Shown here piece by piece: positions 35,846 through 50,823 of a stretch of DNA of 64,000 nt. Numbering within the stretch: the first letter of the stretch is position 1; each line of letters opens with the position of its first letter. The DNA lies in assembly GCA_029204225.1 (NCBI GenBank), contig CM055102.1, positions 21,402,637 to 21,466,636 of the forward strand. Reading direction: 5' to 3'. Under the pieces are notes generated by a model. That model had not been told where the DNA came from and did not search any database. It saw nothing but the letters and a program-made list of their open reading frames with translations. The translations under genes were made by a program, and so were the position numbers. The DNA is from Diphasiastrum complanatum. Taxonomy: Eukaryota; Streptophyta; Lycopodiopsida; Lycopodiales; Lycopodiaceae.

Positions 35846-37094
35846 CTCGAAACTGCTTAAAACTCCATTTGTAGGCTATAAAGTGTATGCCGAAGCCAAC
35901 CATGATGTCAAAAGTCAATAATAATAACCTGCAATTTTTGGCTTACCAGGCCAACCGCCGCTCTTTCGCCAGATTGAAAGCCAAACTGGTGTCGCTTTCC
36001 GAAATGCTTCTCGTCACCAACTCCTAGCTACCTGTCCAGTGGAATGGTAAAATCACTTCTGACACGCTCCGAACACTTCCTCCAAGGCAATCACTCTGTT
36101 TTGGTGTACCGTACTTGCAGGTACATTTAAAGTGCCCTTCGTTTGGAGGCTATAGCCTTTCGTTTGGCCAAAATAGGCTAAAGGAGGTGAAAATAAGGGC
36201 AGTTTGGGTTTTTGAACTGTTTCTTCAGTGTGAAGAAACTTCACCCTTTAAAAATTTGGGACCCAACAATTTTTTTCAGTTTGAAGATATTTAATGAAGT
36301 TGCAATGCACTTTGCACTTCAGACCCCTTCAAGCTTTTTCACATCAATCCAACGGATCCTTTAGATCCAATGACCCCCCTGACGTGCAATAACCATCGTT
36401 GATCTGTGTGACTCGAGATCGGACGGCTTTCCACGCCTTTGCGCGTTGATCAAGGGCCCTTGAAGCACCAGGCACTTCGGGCCGCTAACAAACTAGCTGA
36501 ACTGGGCGCGTGAGGTCCCGCGACCTCTCTTCCTCTTCTCTCTCTCTGCAATGGATCTTCCTCTCTCTTCACAGGCTATGGCTGCTACCTGTGGATCGAT
36601 CTGGCTGCTCTCTTTCTCCACGGCCAGTTGTGGCCTCCTTGCTGCTGGGTCGCACTACCAGGGCGCCCATCCTCAGCAACTTACAGCTCTGAAAAAGTCC
36701 TCCTACAAGGAGATATCCAAGATTTTGCACTTTGAAACCCTAGCAACTTTGAAGAGAAGGGGCTTTACTCAAGCTTTCCCTGAGCTTTCACTAGCAGCTC
36801 CTATCTGGCTGAGGTCGCCCTACAGCAGGCAATGTTCTGTTCCAAACCCCTCTTCAAACGGTGTTCGATTGGATTCAAACCAATCACACATGCCAAGAAA
36901 CCCTTCAGAAGATTTTTCAGCTTCACTTTTTGCTTGCCCTCTGATTCAGTTGACAATCCCCTTCCTCTGAATCTTCTTACAGTTTTTGAGCTATTCCACG
37001 AATCTCCACAGACTCGGTTTTGTGCTTCCTAGCCAACAAACCGTCGTGAATTCGCAGCTCTCTGTTCTTGTCCGATGATTCAAGCCACCAAGGG
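35846..37094 (-). other. Copia A 5' leader, conserved with element E
   Basis: About 1.25 kb between the primer binding site and gag. The gag-proximal part (about 35900-36300) is homologous to the leader of element E (about 58150-58520), including a hairpin at 36219-36239. Open frames on the plus strand at 36510-36970 show no known domain and are probably chance. Confidence 0.65.
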
Positions 37095-37106
37095 GCTCTA
37101 ATACCA

Positions 37107-37359
37107 AGTTAAGAAAACACAATTTAAACACCCGACCGGATCAATCACCACATCACAACGTCAAGTGCAACAGGACAAGACAACAGAATTGCTCTCCACA
37201 GACTGTATATTCAACTGATAAGTAAGTACAAAGATAAGTTGCTTAAAAGCACTCAAAGGGCTCGTAAAAGAAAGATGGCCCGATAACTCTAGAACTAAGC
37301 ACACATGGTGCTGTCGAAATAAGAAAGCATTGTATAAGTCGATCATTGCTATTTTAAAT
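37107..37359 (-). repeat. Copia A 5' LTR
   Basis: The partner of 31359-31610, abutting the primer binding site complement at 37095-37106. By eye it shows about ten differences from the other LTR. Confidence 0.9.
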
Positions 37360-37450
37360 TAATAGACCCATACCAACTCCACCACCATGTGTTTAGGCCT
37401 ACAACCATTAATTATGACCATGTATACATAAGGGTCCCAATTCCCTTATA
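37360..37450 (-). repeat. Family B LTR, displaced start
   Basis: This continues the LTR at 31027-31358 on the other side of copia A. It shares the 'TAGGCCTA.A' and 'ATTAATTATGACCAT' region with the copy near 24480-24520. Its outer boundary cannot be fixed. Confidence 0.6.
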
Positions 37451-37489
37451 GTCATAATTAGCTTATGGGTTGTTGGTCTACCGGTCCCT

Positions 37490-38763
37490 AGCGTGGACAC
37501 GCTACCCAGTCATGGGCATGACAGATTTGCTCGACATTCTGATTTGTTGCCAAAGCTTGGAAATTTTCAGGTTGCATTTAGAATTCTCACTCAATGCTTT
37601 GCTCAACATCCTAGCTATCTTCTATGTTGTATATCTCCTTCACCTGATGTATTATCCTTACTTCGAGATTTTGATGATACTTTACTGGGCATACGTGGTC
37701 ACCTTTTGGGGCCAGGAATCTTTGACACAAGTGAAGGTCAATTTTCTAACGACAAATTTCTCTTCATGCCTCTTCTGGTGGTGTTGGCCTAGTATCTACT
37801 GCTTGCATTGCACCAGCTGCTTTTCTTGGAAGTTGGGCTCTTGTTGCCTCTGCACTAGTCTCCAGGTTTCAGCAGGGTAACCATCATCTTCTTCTTGATA
37901 CGGTGGCTCATGTGGAGACTGGCAATTTTGCTTTTCAACAAGCTCTATACACTGCTCGAGATTTACTTCCACCACTTGTACAGCCTTTTGTGCCTCCCTT
38001 TGAATCTTTGGTAACAAATCAGCAACGGGTATTTCAAAAGACTATTATGGAGCATCTTCACTCTTATTCCTTCGGTCAACTTATCAAAAGATTCACCTTC
38101 TGATGCAGTTCGAGCTCGTCTTCTTTCTTGTGCTGGTCCAGGTGCAGGGGCTTGGCTGGTTGCACGTCCAGTTCTTCCACTATTGCGAGTCAACAATGAC
38201 TTTTTTATAACTGCCCTTCGAACCAGATTGAGACTTCCACATCCAATGTTAATTGGTACCTCTAAGTATTCATGTGGGCATGTGTTGGATTCCTTGGGTA
38301 CTCACCTTATGCGGTGTCCCTCAGGTGGAGAACGTATTGTTTCACATGATTCCATTCGTGATGTCGTTGCTGCTATTACTCATGATAGTGGTTTTCATGT
38401 TGTTCGAGAACAAACACACACGCAAGGGGCCGCTGCATCTCACGCAGTTCAAGAAAAGGAAAGAGATTATAATAATCGTGCACCCGGTGAAGATTTCATC
38501 CTCTTTGCCTTGGAAACATACGGTTGTCTTCACAAGAAATTTAATGATTTTTTGTGTTTATGTGCGGAGCTAAAGGTGAAACGCCAAGGACAAAGCATTA
38601 CCTTACCTTCCGTCATTGTTTCTTTCTACCGTCAGCGTATTTCTATAGCATTACAACGTTCACAAGCAGTTTCAATTCTTCGACAGGCTCAGTTTGCAAG
38701 AGCGGCTGCTTCAAAGCTTCCTGCATTACCTATTATTGGTTCTATTTTAGTTAGTGATTAACA
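37490..38763 (+). pseudogene. Non-LTR-like retroelement, 3' part: thumb and zinc/REL-like C-terminus
   Basis: This continues the element interrupted at 28868. 'LLPKLGNFQVAFRILTQCFAQHPSYLL' is the post-thumb region. After frame changes, a 192-codon open stretch ends at the stop near 38761. It holds a Cys/His cluster, 'CGHVLDSLGTHLMRC', followed by 'SHDSIRDVVAAI', 'VVREQ' and 'RAPGEDFIL'. The order C..C-H-C, then R..HD, E and a (P)GED/D strand resembles the zinc-knuckle plus PD-(D/E)XK endonuclease end of R2-type elements. That resemblance is by eye only. About 25-40 codons seem lost at the left junction. No poly(A) tail is evident after 38763. Confidence 0.78.
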
Positions 38764-41420
38764 TCAGGGAGTTGGCTTTGAGTAATTAGCTTACTTTTTA
38801 GTTACTAATTTACATCGGGCAATTAGTTTTAATTATTTAGCTTACTGTTCTTGGCTAGTATGGACTGTGGGCAATAAAATTTCAATGACTGCATGCTTAT
38901 ATGCTCAAAATCCTCATGTGAACCTTCATGTTGGGGAAGATAGATTGGAATTGCAGTTATGCTAATTCTTTGATACTGAGCGGAAAATAAAGCTAAGAAA
39001 GTATGTGGGAGCAATCACTTCCCTGAAACTGTTTACTCCCTGGAAAATAATCCATGATTTTTTTTCTTGGTTCTGTTTGAAACCTACATTTTTATGGGTA
39101 AGTAGAGCTGAAAGTCATGATGGCTTGGAGTTCTGAGTGTCAGGAAAGCTTTCCAATAGCTTTCTGCAAGAGTGATAGTAATGAACTCTTGGACTCTTGG
39201 TTCTGAAGTATCGCTAGGTCCATTGATTGGATGCCAAATGAAGTGGGACAGCTATTTGCTGTCATCAGACCTAAGAGTCCTGCCAGATATGCCTTCCTTG
39301 TTTTTGCCTTTTTCGGAATGACTATGGAAGTATGCAGGAGTGGTGGTTGATGTTTGCTTTGGAAATGCATGATTGATTAGCTGCTTTGAAGCTGTGTAGG
39401 GTCGGATTGGGAGCTTAGAAGCATTCTGCATCCATGCGTGGTCTTCTTGAATGGCTGGTGGTGTGTTCTTTCCTTGTTAAAGGTGTGATTTGGCTATGAA
39501 AGGCTGAATCAATGTGATGATTTGCATCCTCTCCTTTTCATAAGAGCGCAGGTAGTTGCAATCATCAGCTGGGTTGATGGAGAAGATTCAATGACGCATG
39601 GTGAGCAGGTGCGATCCTGCTGTGGCAGCCGTTTTGGGCCACAACAAACTGCTAGACAGCTATGGCGGTTGTGGTTAAATAAATGGTAATCATTTTTTAG
39701 CATCTTTTTTCTTTGGGTCTTAGATACCCTTTTTAGGGTTCAAGCTTTTTTTCAAGCATTTACCTTTTGCATGGGTGTTTATGAGAAACAATCTTGCAAA
39801 GGAGTTGCTTGGCTATTATGGTTTGCATGCCAGTTAGCCTAGTGATTCGCAAAACTCAACAGTTAGTAACGGGCGGTGAAAGATGTGGCCGGTGGAATGG
39901 TGATTTTCGAGCGATTCTGAGAATCATGTTATCAGTTCTTGTAGACTTGGGATTGAAAGAATATTTTTTTCCTTTGACAGAAATTTTTTTTCCAGGTAGG
40001 TACCCGATTTGGGAAATGTGAATTTCCTGGTACTGTGCTAGTTAACGATTTAACTTTGGAGTAAGAGTACTTTCTGGGAATAGAGTTAAATTGTGTTCAT
40101 GGATTTTTTTTTTTTAAATGTCCATATATTTTTCCTTTTCGGTCGATAAAATACCGATGGTTTTGGCTGCTGCATTCTAAATGATTTCGGTCATTAATAA
40201 TGGGCAAGCAAAACTTTTAGCAAGATATTTGTTGAAGGTGAAATTAAGTTGAATCAATGAAGTAAATGATGAATAGAGATAAATTCTTTATTCGACAAAT
40301 GGATTTTTGTTGAATACAATAAGAGAAGTACCGAAATCCAAATTTTGGGGATTTTTCATTTGTCTTTCATTAGTTGCAAAAAATGGATAGATCTTAAATG
40401 AAGTAATGCTAAAGCCAGTGAATCACTTAAGGAACATGAGAGAATTCAATGGCAAGAGTATCTTCTGAAATTGGTTGAAGATCGCATCCTATATTTGTAT
40501 AATGGATAGCCAATCAATCTTTTTGATTTTTTGGTGAACAGATCTAGAAGCAAAGAACTTTCTTGGAGGGAAAGATAATGGTATGGTACATTAGTGATTC
40601 CAAAGGAAAATTCATGTGCGAGAGTGATCTATAGACCAATGGTTTACAATAATTGTAATACTAGTGGGTGAATCCGTTGGTTAATTGTTTTAGGATATTT
40701 TGGAAAATTATGAGATATAGATCTAGATCCCTAATGGTATCTCATAATTTACAAATCAAAGTTAACCCTTATAGCTATTTCTCACCTTCTAAAGAACCCT
40801 TACTTCTTTGAATTTCTCGAATATAAGACATCAGATTAAATTCATACGCTTCTTCCAACATGAAATTACCTCTTTTTTGAAGGACTGTTATCATCATGTA
40901 CATTGCTACATTTATGGTTAATGCTTGGAATTTGAGACGTTCCAAGATAGTTGTATTTCAATTTCTTAAACCCAGATTGTCTCTTAAGCATAGATAGATC
41001 TCAAATGAATGATGGTTATTGTCGCTTGTATTGAAAATGTTTGGAAGAAAAGTCCTGTGTATAATAGAGTGAATCCTTTTTGGAAGACACTTATTATTGA
41101 CTTTTCATGATTCAAATATTTCATGTCTCATCTCTCTATCTAATTTTTATAAGAAATTGAAAATTTTCTTTAAAAAGGAAGGGTGAAGTGATGGGTAAAT
41201 TCTATTATAGGATCTATTAGTTGCACAACTTTTGAATAAGAGAAATTCTCTAGGGATTGTTTTGAACAATCTAGAACTATAGGTTGTTTGAAATTAGAAA
41301 TCATTATAAGTAATAAAGAGTAAGATCAAAAGTTACTGATCCCAATTTTTTGAGGGATAGGAGTAAGTTTGATCAAAACATCAGATCTGGAATGTCTTTA
41401 TTGGCCTAATCTTAGTGGAT
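38764..41420. other. Intergenic DNA without a supported gene
   Basis: AT-rich, with many stops in all frames. Nothing here is recognisable as a host gene, RNA gene or dated repeat. Confidence 0.5.
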
Positions 41421-41423
41421 ACT

Positions 41424-43763
41424 ATTGGAAATTGATAGGTTAGTCAGCGGAAGCTCGAGTCGGTGCGTGTAGGATCGGAAGCACCACAAACAACAACAGA
41501 ATATTTAAATTGAATAATTCAGACAAATGCACAATGAAATGATATAGTAGTGAGACTGAGAATTTGCACTCTGATTAATATCAACAATGATTACAATTGC
41601 TTGAAGTAATAACTTCAGCATGTTGAGTGTGATAACGCTAGCTACAGAAAAACTCGAATAATTAGAAGAAGTTTTCTGATGAAGATTCGAGGATTGATAT
41701 CCTACAAAATATCTACAACTACCTTTTGTTGCAGTTACTGCAATTGCTTCATTACAGTTAATGTGTCGCGGAAGCGAAACTGTTCAGTGTCTCGAAAGGG
41801 AAACTGTTTCTTTTTTGTATTCGGGAATGATTTTGTGCCACTTTGAATTTTCTTTTGCACAGGAGCTTCACAGGAACCTAGACACGCGACTGCACATCAC
41901 AGAACACATTTCATTCTAGCAATCAAGACAGAAAGCACAAGACAAGGAGATGCACGAAAATAGAGCGACTATATTATCAGTTTAATTTTAGAGCAAGATC
42001 GTCAGTGTCTCGCTCGTTGGCAGAATGACACTCTGCTCTTTCGCTGTGTTCTACTCGTTGGCAGACTTCCATGCACAGCTCTTTAGTTTCTAGTAGTTTT
42101 CTTTTCTACTCTACTCACTATGTCTCTCTCTCTCTGTCTCTTACATAAATTCTATTCTCTTCTATATTTTTATGATCCAGAAAGGATAGTTTATATCTCC
42201 ACAATGTGGAGTTTACAAGATGGCTAAACGCAGAAATCACAAGACTAGTTAATGCTAATCAACTAATCAGTTACTCTCCATCGTTGCCACTCGTTTCACC
42301 TGGGCGTGAAGTCTACGACTCCAAGCCCGTTGAGCTGCCAGCTGGCAGCGCGAAAGGTTCCCCTTTCGTTTGTTTCGTTTCCTTCGTTTGCTTTCATTCT
42401 TTTTGTTTCTTTCGTAACTTTTCATTTTGCATCCCTTTTTGGTTTGCGGTTCTGGAGGTATGTTTACGATTCGCGAATCGTTCGTCCTTCGAGTCAAGGC
42501 ACATTGATTTTTGCGAATTGTTCTCGTTTGACCTTCGCTTCGTGTTCGTGTTGCAGCAAAGTTACAGGAGTTCACCATTTCTGACACTTCCTCTTGAACC
42601 TTGCAACTTTGCACTTCAATCCAGTTGCCTTTCTTTGCTTGGCAAAGAGTGGCTTGTCGAGCGGCTTCGTGAGCAGTTCCGCAATCATGTCTTCTGATTT
42701 TATATACTGGACCTGGAGCTCTCCTTTCGAGATCAAATCTCGAATGTGATGGTACTTCAAAGGTATGTGTTTTGTCTTTGAATGGAAGACAGGATCCTGG
42801 GACAAATAGATGGTACTCTGAGAGTCCATCATCATCGTGCTTGGCCCTTCTCGTGGTATCCCGATTGCCTCCAACATCATCTGCATTCACCACCTTTGAA
42901 GCTGCGATGTATTCAACTTCGCAAGAGGATTGAGCCACCAAGGTTTGCTTTTTGCATATCCAGCTGATTGCAGTTCTGCACGCTATTGTACATCCTCCAG
43001 TAATGGACTTGTTGTCATCTTTGCAACTTGCCCAGCTTGCATCATTGTAGTGGTTCAGCTCGAATCCTTTTTCTTTGTTTTCAGCTCTATAGGTTAATCC
43101 CATATTCTTCAGATACTGTAAGATTTGTTTTGCCATTTGCCAATGTGCCAAGCCAGGATTGGAAGAGAATTGGCTCAAGGCATATACAACAAAAGCTAGA
43201 TCTAGTCTGGTACAAATTGTGAGGTACATCAGACTAACGATTAAGTTTTGGTAAGGTAAACTTGCCATCTTCTGTTCCTCCTCTTCCGTTTTTGGGCAAT
43301 CCTGCTTCGTGAGCTTGGCTCCAGCTATCATTGGCATGGCTTTTTCTTTGCAGTCCATCATGTGGTACTGTTGGGGCACCTTTCTGGCGTATTCTAACTG
43401 ACTCAAGTGCATTTTGCCCTTTGTTCGATCTCTTCTAATCTCCAGTCCAAGGCATTTTTTTGCTTCTCCAAGATCTGTGATTTCATAGCTTTCAAAAATC
43501 TGACTCTTCATGTCTTTTATCAACATCAAGGAATTTCCTATCATTAGGGAATCATCCACGAAGATAGTCAGTATCACAAAATCTTTCCCTACTCTTTTAA
43601 TGTAGACATTGCAGTCTGGGTGTGTAGGATTGAAGTCTAGAGGCTTCAGAAGACCATAGAGCTTCTTGTACCAAGCTCGTGATGCTTGTTTTAGACCATA
43701 GATGACAGACATATTGTCAATTGTCGGGGTCTTCAAAACCTTCAGGCTGCTTCATGAAGATTT
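41424..43763 (-). mobile_element. Copia element C2, 5'-truncated
   Basis: Only the 3' half of a minus-strand copia element is present: the end of RT, RNase H and a probable 3' LTR on the left. The right edge stops at 43763 inside RT ('EIFMKQPEGFEDPDN'), exactly where a direct repeat shared with 55751 begins, so the rest of the element was lost at this breakpoint. The LTR candidate starts near 41426 (TATTGGAAATTGATAGG) but its inner border is unclear (about 42250-42355). Confidence 0.75.
42572..43762 (-). pseudogene. C2 reverse transcriptase (partial) and RNase H
   Basis: RT motifs: 'IYGLKQASRAWYKKLY' and 'LTIFVDDSLMIG' (FVDD instead of YVDD). Then 'TDLGEAKKCLGLEI', 'RLDLAFVVYALSQF' and RNase H with 'YNDASWASCKDDNKSITG' and 'SCEVEYIAA'. 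A frame change near 42880 separates the C-terminal 'HIPLKYHHIRDLI' and 'IAELLTKPL' part. The RNase H 'SSTEAEY' motif has become 'SSCEVEY', so the sequence is decaying. Confidence 0.88.
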
Positions 43764-46168
<2,405 letters not shown>

Positions 46169-46850
46169 TGTAAAAATTACAGCAAATAAGGATCCTAAAA
46201 CACTTGAAATGATGAGGGAAACAATAGATTATGATTTCATAAGATTAGCACAAGTTGAAGCATCAAATTCCATCAAAAATCTATGCTTGAACCTCACTAA
46301 ATGGCCCAAATCCTTGAAGAAGGCTTCACATGTGTGAAAGTACGACCTCCCACAGTCTGAGTACTGCACACGAGACCTACATTCAGTCCTATAATCATTA
46401 GTAATCACAAGTACTCAAACAATTATGAACATAGAGAGCAATTGCACCATTATGAGAGAAAAATCATGAAATTGCTTGATTTATTTTGGTGAGATATCAT
46501 CACCTATATATACATGATCCATCATGGTTTTGGGCAGGTATGAGTAGCCCTAAACCTATCCCTAATGCTAATTTTGGTGGATCTTTCATCCCTACCAAGT
46601 TAGGGTTGGAATCTTGGAGATCCCTCAACAATGCAAAAATTACCAAAAATAGCTCCTATTTTTTCTCTCTTGTATCTAAGCATAATTTGGACTCATTCCA
46701 AAGGTTCTAACACTTAGGTCTACTTGAGAACATCCTTATGAATGGAATCCTATGCTATTTGGCACGTGTGACAAGCCACATCATGACCATCTAACTATTT
46801 ACAAGTCATACGACCAAAACTAGTCAAGCTAGAATTGTGAATTTTTAACA
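46169..46850 (-). repeat. Copia D 3' LTR (682 bp)
   Basis: Equal in length to 51637-52318 and nearly identical. Ends TGTAAAAATT.../...TTTTTAACA. Confidence 0.95.
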
Positions 46851-46878
46851 CTCCTCCTCACTATCTAACTTGGTTCAA

Positions 46879-47388
46879 TCATTTGCTAATCACTCCAAGT
46901 GATGATTTGAACTTCATAAAAGGTGTTTTTTGAAGTGGTTTAGTAAGTAGATCAGCTACACATTCATTGCTTGGAACATGCTCCAAAGCAATCTCCTTGG
47001 CTTGCACCATTTCTCTCACAAAGTGATGGCATATCTCAATGTGCTTAGATCTTGCATGGAAGATTGGGTTAGATGCAAGGTGTTGGGCTGATATATTGTC
47101 ATTGTAAATGATTTGTACCTCCTCTGAATCCATGATCTTTAGCTCCACCAATAATCTCTTGATCCAAAGTACCTCCTTTGTAGTGGTTGTCAAAGCTTTG
47201 TACTCGGCCTCGGTTGAAGATAGAGATATAGTTTCTTGCTTTTTTGAAGGCCATGAAACCACACCTTCTCCTATGAAAGTTGAATAGGCACTTGTTGATT
47301 TCCTATCCCTCTTGTCCCCTGCAAAATCTGAATCACTAAATGCATGAAGGTTAATCACATCTCCTCTATATAGAATCCCAAAATCCAA
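46879..47388 (-). pseudogene. Copia D RNase H end
   Basis: 'HAFSDSDFAGDKRDRKSTSAY', 'ISLSSTEAEYKAL' and 'HIEICHHFVREMV' form a full copia RNase H module with its catalytic acidic residues. It is separated from RT by a TAG near 47395 and a frame change near 47500, and it ends 29 bp from the LTR. Confidence 0.92.
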
Positions 47389-47498
47389 TGTACCCTAGAT
47401 GTATCTTAGAATCCTCTTAGCCTTTTTCCAATGGATATTCAATGGCTTTTGCATGGATTGGCTCAACCTACATACACTAAAGCTAAGATCTGGTCTAG

Positions 47499-48800
47499 TT
47501 ATAGTGATCCACATAAGGAGCCTATAAGTTGCCTAAACAAAGTGATGTCCATGAAGGATCTTTCATCATCTTCATTTGGCACTTTAACATCTTGCTCCAT
47601 TGGTGTGTCAACACTGTTGCATACTTCCATATTAAATTTCTTCAAAAGACTTTGAGCATAGTTTACTTGACTTATAAAGATAAAATCAGACCCTATAAGT
47701 ACTTCTATGCCTAAGATGAAGTGAAGACACCCTAGATCTACCATCTTGAACTCTAAGGATAGATCTATCTTGATTTTTTCAATACCATCAACATTATTTC
47801 CACTAATGATAATGTCATCTACATAAATGAGTAAAAGTACAATACCAACATCACCAAACTTAATGTAAAGAGTGGGATCATATTCACTTTGAGCAAAAGA
47901 AAGTGAAATAAGATAGCAATGTAGTCTTGAATTCCAAGATCTCGAGGCTTGCTTCAAGCCATAGATGCTTCTTTGGATATGGCATACTTTGTTCTCCATT
48001 CCATGCTTGATTAACCCTTGTGGCTGCTCCATATAGATATCCTCTTCCAAAAAACCATTCAAGAAAGCATTAGAGACATCCATTTGACATAAGATCCATC
48101 CAAAATGTGATGCAAATGCAATGATTAGCCTTATTGTGACCATCTTGGCCATGGGTGCAAAAGTTTCCTCATAGTCTATCCCTCTCTCTTGAGCATAACC
48201 TTTTGCAACTAATATTGCTTTATGTTTGTTAACACTCCCATTTGCATTCAACTTAAGCTTGAAGACCCACTTGCATCCTATTACATTCCTTTGAGGTCTC
48301 TCAACAAGCAACCAAGTTTCATTCTCAATCAAGGCATCACAATCATCCAACATAGCTTTATACCATTCTTTGGAGTTCAATGCATCTTCAACATTAGATG
48401 GTTCTTCAAAACTAGATAAAGCATAAGAAGTGGATGAGATACCCTCAACTTGATGTCCTTTGTCTTGATATGTGAGCCTTGATGGCTCCACTTTTGCCCT
48501 TGAAGATCTCCTTGGTGTGATAGGTGGGTTTGGTGCTTGCTCCTCCATGAGCTCCTCCTCAAAACCAAGATCTTGCTCCTCAGCCATCTTCTTCTTGATT
48601 GTTGGAGCACTTGAGCCTTCTTCAAGCATATGCATATGACGTTCATCAAAGATAACATCCCTTGAAACAACAAATTTGTTAAAGGATGGGAGATAGACTT
48701 TGTAGCCCTTGCTTGAGCTTATCCAAGCATGATCCCTCTTGTGGAAGATGGCTCCTCCTTGGTTCTTGTTTCCAATGGCACATGCACATAACATATACAC
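47499..48800 (-). pseudogene. Copia D integrase linker and reverse transcriptase, 433 codons
   Basis: Contains 'SRDVIFDE' (post-integrase), 'IGCKWVFKLKLNANGSV', 'QMDVSNAFLNGFLEEDIYMEQP' (first catalytic Asp), 'IYGLKQASRSWNSRLH' and 'LLIYVDDIIISGN' (YVDD). The frame then runs off after 'LFRQLIGSL'. The first ~30 codons are out of frame: the true upstream reading ('LFGCICYVHVP') lies in the neighbouring frame, so there is a frameshift near 48720-48770. Confidence 0.93.
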
Positions 48801-48894
48801 CCAAAAAGTTTCAAGTGATTAAGATTGGGTTTCTTTTCATACAACATCTCATAAGGAGTTTTGCCTTCAATTGCTTTGCAAGACACCCTATTCA

Positions 48895-50823
48895 TCAAGT
48901 AGTTTGATATACAAGAGAGTCACCCCAAAAGGATTTGGGCAAACAAGCATCTAATCTTAAAGCCTTAGAACATTCACATAATGTTCTATTCCTTCTTTCA
49001 ACAACTCCATTTTGTTGAGGAGTGTAAGGACAAGAAGTCTCTTTCTTGATCCCTTCCTCCTCACAAAAGGCCTTGAACTCATTGGAGATGAATTCTCCAC
49101 CATTGTCACTTCTAAGAATCTTGATGCTATGATTATGATGCTTTTCAACAAACAACTTGAACTTTACAAAAGTATCAAATACTTGAGACTTGAAGGAAAG
49201 TAAGAACACCCAAAAATATCTTGAGTAGTCATCAATGAAGGTTAAAAACATGGATGAACCTCCATTAGATTTGGTGCTAGCAATGTGCACATCCGAGTGT
49301 ATGAGTTCAAGAGGATGAGATGAATTGGTGATGGAGTTAGGAAACACCTTCTTATGTGCCTTGGATAAGGCACAAGCTTCACAAACCTTGTCCTCCTTCC
49401 CAATAGACCTTGGTAGGCCTAAAGCATACTCCTCCTTGATCATAGCCTCCATGGAACCCGAGTTGACATGTCCAAGTCTTTTGTACCATAAAGTAAAGGT
49501 AGATATCTTGCTCTTCTCGGCCAACATGACAACATTAGTATCCACAAATGCATCCAACTTATAAAGTTTGCCAAGTCTAGTGCCCTTGGCCACTATATTA
49601 CCCTTCTTCTTGATGAAACATTCATTTGAAGCAAAGTCAACATTGAAACCATTGTCTACCATTTGGCCAACACTTGGTAGATTCTTTGTTATTGTAGGAA
49701 TGTACAAAACACCTTCTATGTTGATCTTTTTGGAAGATCCTAAGCAAAGGGGAATGCTACCAACTCCTTCAATCTTACAAGCTTCATCATTTGCTGTATA
49801 GATAGACTTTATAGGTCCATCATAAGATAAGAGAGAAGAGAAAAACTCCCTTTTGCTAGTCATGTGTGAACTAGCACCCGAGTCAATCCACCAAGGATTT
49901 TCTCCTTTGAAACTTGTTGAAGAAAATATGGACATCATGAGAGAGTACTCATGTGAACTCTCCTCCTCCTCATCTTTGCTCATGTTGGCTTGGCTTTGAT
50001 CTTGCTTCTTCTTGAAGCATTCCAAGGCATAATGCCCCATCTTGCTACAATAGTAGCACTTCACCTTTGATTTGTCCTTCTTGACTTTGGTGGTTGATGG
50101 AGATGCCTTTGAGGGTCCTTCTTGATCCTCAAGCTTTGAAGACTTCTTGAATGTTGATCCTTTGCCTTTGGACTTGCCTTTTCCTTTGGTGAAGAGAGCT
50201 GGGTCATCTCCACCTTGGATGGAAAGTCTATCCATCCTCTCTTGCATTTGGCTCCTTCTTGATTCCTCGGCCATGAGTGTGCCTTGGAGTTCTTCAAGTA
50301 TGGGTAGCTTACCCATAATTGCATATCCCTGAACCAGATTGTCAAACTCAAAGCTTAGTCCATTCAATATGAGCTGAACAAGCTCTTCATCCTTGATAGG
50401 ATCACCTATGAAGGCTAGCTCTTTGTTCAATTCCTTTACTCTTAGGACAAAAGTATGTGCACTCTCTCCTTTCTTTTGATAGCTTCTATAGATTTGATTC
50501 TTCAAAGCTAACATTCTAGTTTGGTTCTTGGATTCATAGACCTTTTGCAAAGTCTCCCAAGCATCTTGAGCCGAAATGCAATCTCCGACCTCTCTTAAGA
50601 GTTCATTTGCAACATTCATTTTTATGCAATGTAGTGCAACATTGCACCTCTTGATGTATTTGGCTTTTTCTTGAGGATGAATAGGTTCACCCTCCTTACC
50701 ATTTACAATTTCCATCAGATCTTGCATGATCATGATGGATTCCATTCTAACTTTCCATATGGAATAGTTAGTTTTGTTGAGCCTTTCATTAGTATCCAAA
50801 AGATATGCATTTATAGATGCCAT
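48895..50823 (-). CDS. Copia D gag-protease-integrase, 642 codons
   Basis: ATG at 50823. Gag at residues 1-250 ('RLNKTNYSIWKVRMESIM', 'HTFVLRVKELNKELAFIG'). Zinc knuckle C-X2-C-X4-H-X4-C ('CYYCSKMGHYALEC') near 257. Protease with 'WWIDSGASSHMT' near 310. Pre-integrase 'LWYKRLGHVNSGSM' and 'CEACALSKAHKKVF'. Integrase core with Asp in 'IHSDVHIAS', 'FIDDYSRYFWVFLL', Asp in 'LRSDNGGEF' and Glu in 'GVVERRNRTL'. It ends just after 'FWGDSLVYQT', where loss of one base near 48904 shifts the frame. Up to that point it looks functional. Gag and pol share one frame, as is usual for plant copia. Confidence 0.95.
   Translation of the reverse strand: MASINAYLLDTNERLNKTNYSIWKVRMESIMIMQDLMEIVNGKEGEPIHPQEKAKYIKRCNVALHCIKMNVANELLREVGDCISAQDAWETLQKVYESKNQTRMLALKNQIYRSYQKKGESAHTFVLRVKELNKELAFIGDPIKDEELVQLILNGLSFEFDNLVQGYAIMGKLPILEELQGTLMAEESRRSQMQERMDRLSIQGGDDPALFTKGKGKSKGKGSTFKKSSKLEDQEGPSKASPSTTKVKKDKSKVKCYYCSKMGHYALECFKKKQDQSQANMSKDEEEESSHEYSLMMSIFSSTSFKGENPWWIDSGASSHMTSKREFFSSLLSYDGPIKSIYTANDEACKIEGVGSIPLCLGSSKKINIEGVLYIPTITKNLPSVGQMVDNGFNVDFASNECFIKKKGNIVAKGTRLGKLYKLDAFVDTNVVMLAEKSKISTFTLWYKRLGHVNSGSMEAMIKEEYALGLPRSIGKEDKVCEACALSKAHKKVFPNSITNSSHPLELIHSDVHIASTKSNGGSSMFLTFIDDYSRYFWVFLLSFKSQVFDTFVKFKLFVEKHHNHSIKILRSDNGGEFISNEFKAFCEEEGIKKETSCPYTPQQNGVVERRNRTLCECSKALRLDACLPKSFWGDSLVYQTT

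Larger units (their letters stand above)
31359..37359 (-). mobile_element. Copia element A, complete ends, broken pol
   Basis: LTRs of about 252 bp at 31359-31610 and 37107-37359 start AGTTAAGAAAAC and end TATTTTAACT (right copy TATTTTAAAT). The primer binding site complement GCTCTAATACCA (37095-37106) abuts the right LTR, so the element reads on the minus strand. Flanks TGATA (31354-31358) and TAATA (37360-37364) fit a target duplication with one change. On the minus strand a leader of about 1.2 kb precedes gag, protease, integrase, RT and RNase H. It inserted into the family B LTR. Several frameshifts, stops and an internal duplication inactivate it. Confidence 0.92.

Noticed and set aside
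36510-36970. Plus-strand frame in the copia A leader beginning MDLPLSSQAMAATCGS
   Set aside because: It is antisense to the element, has no domain, and a homologous frame is not kept in element E.
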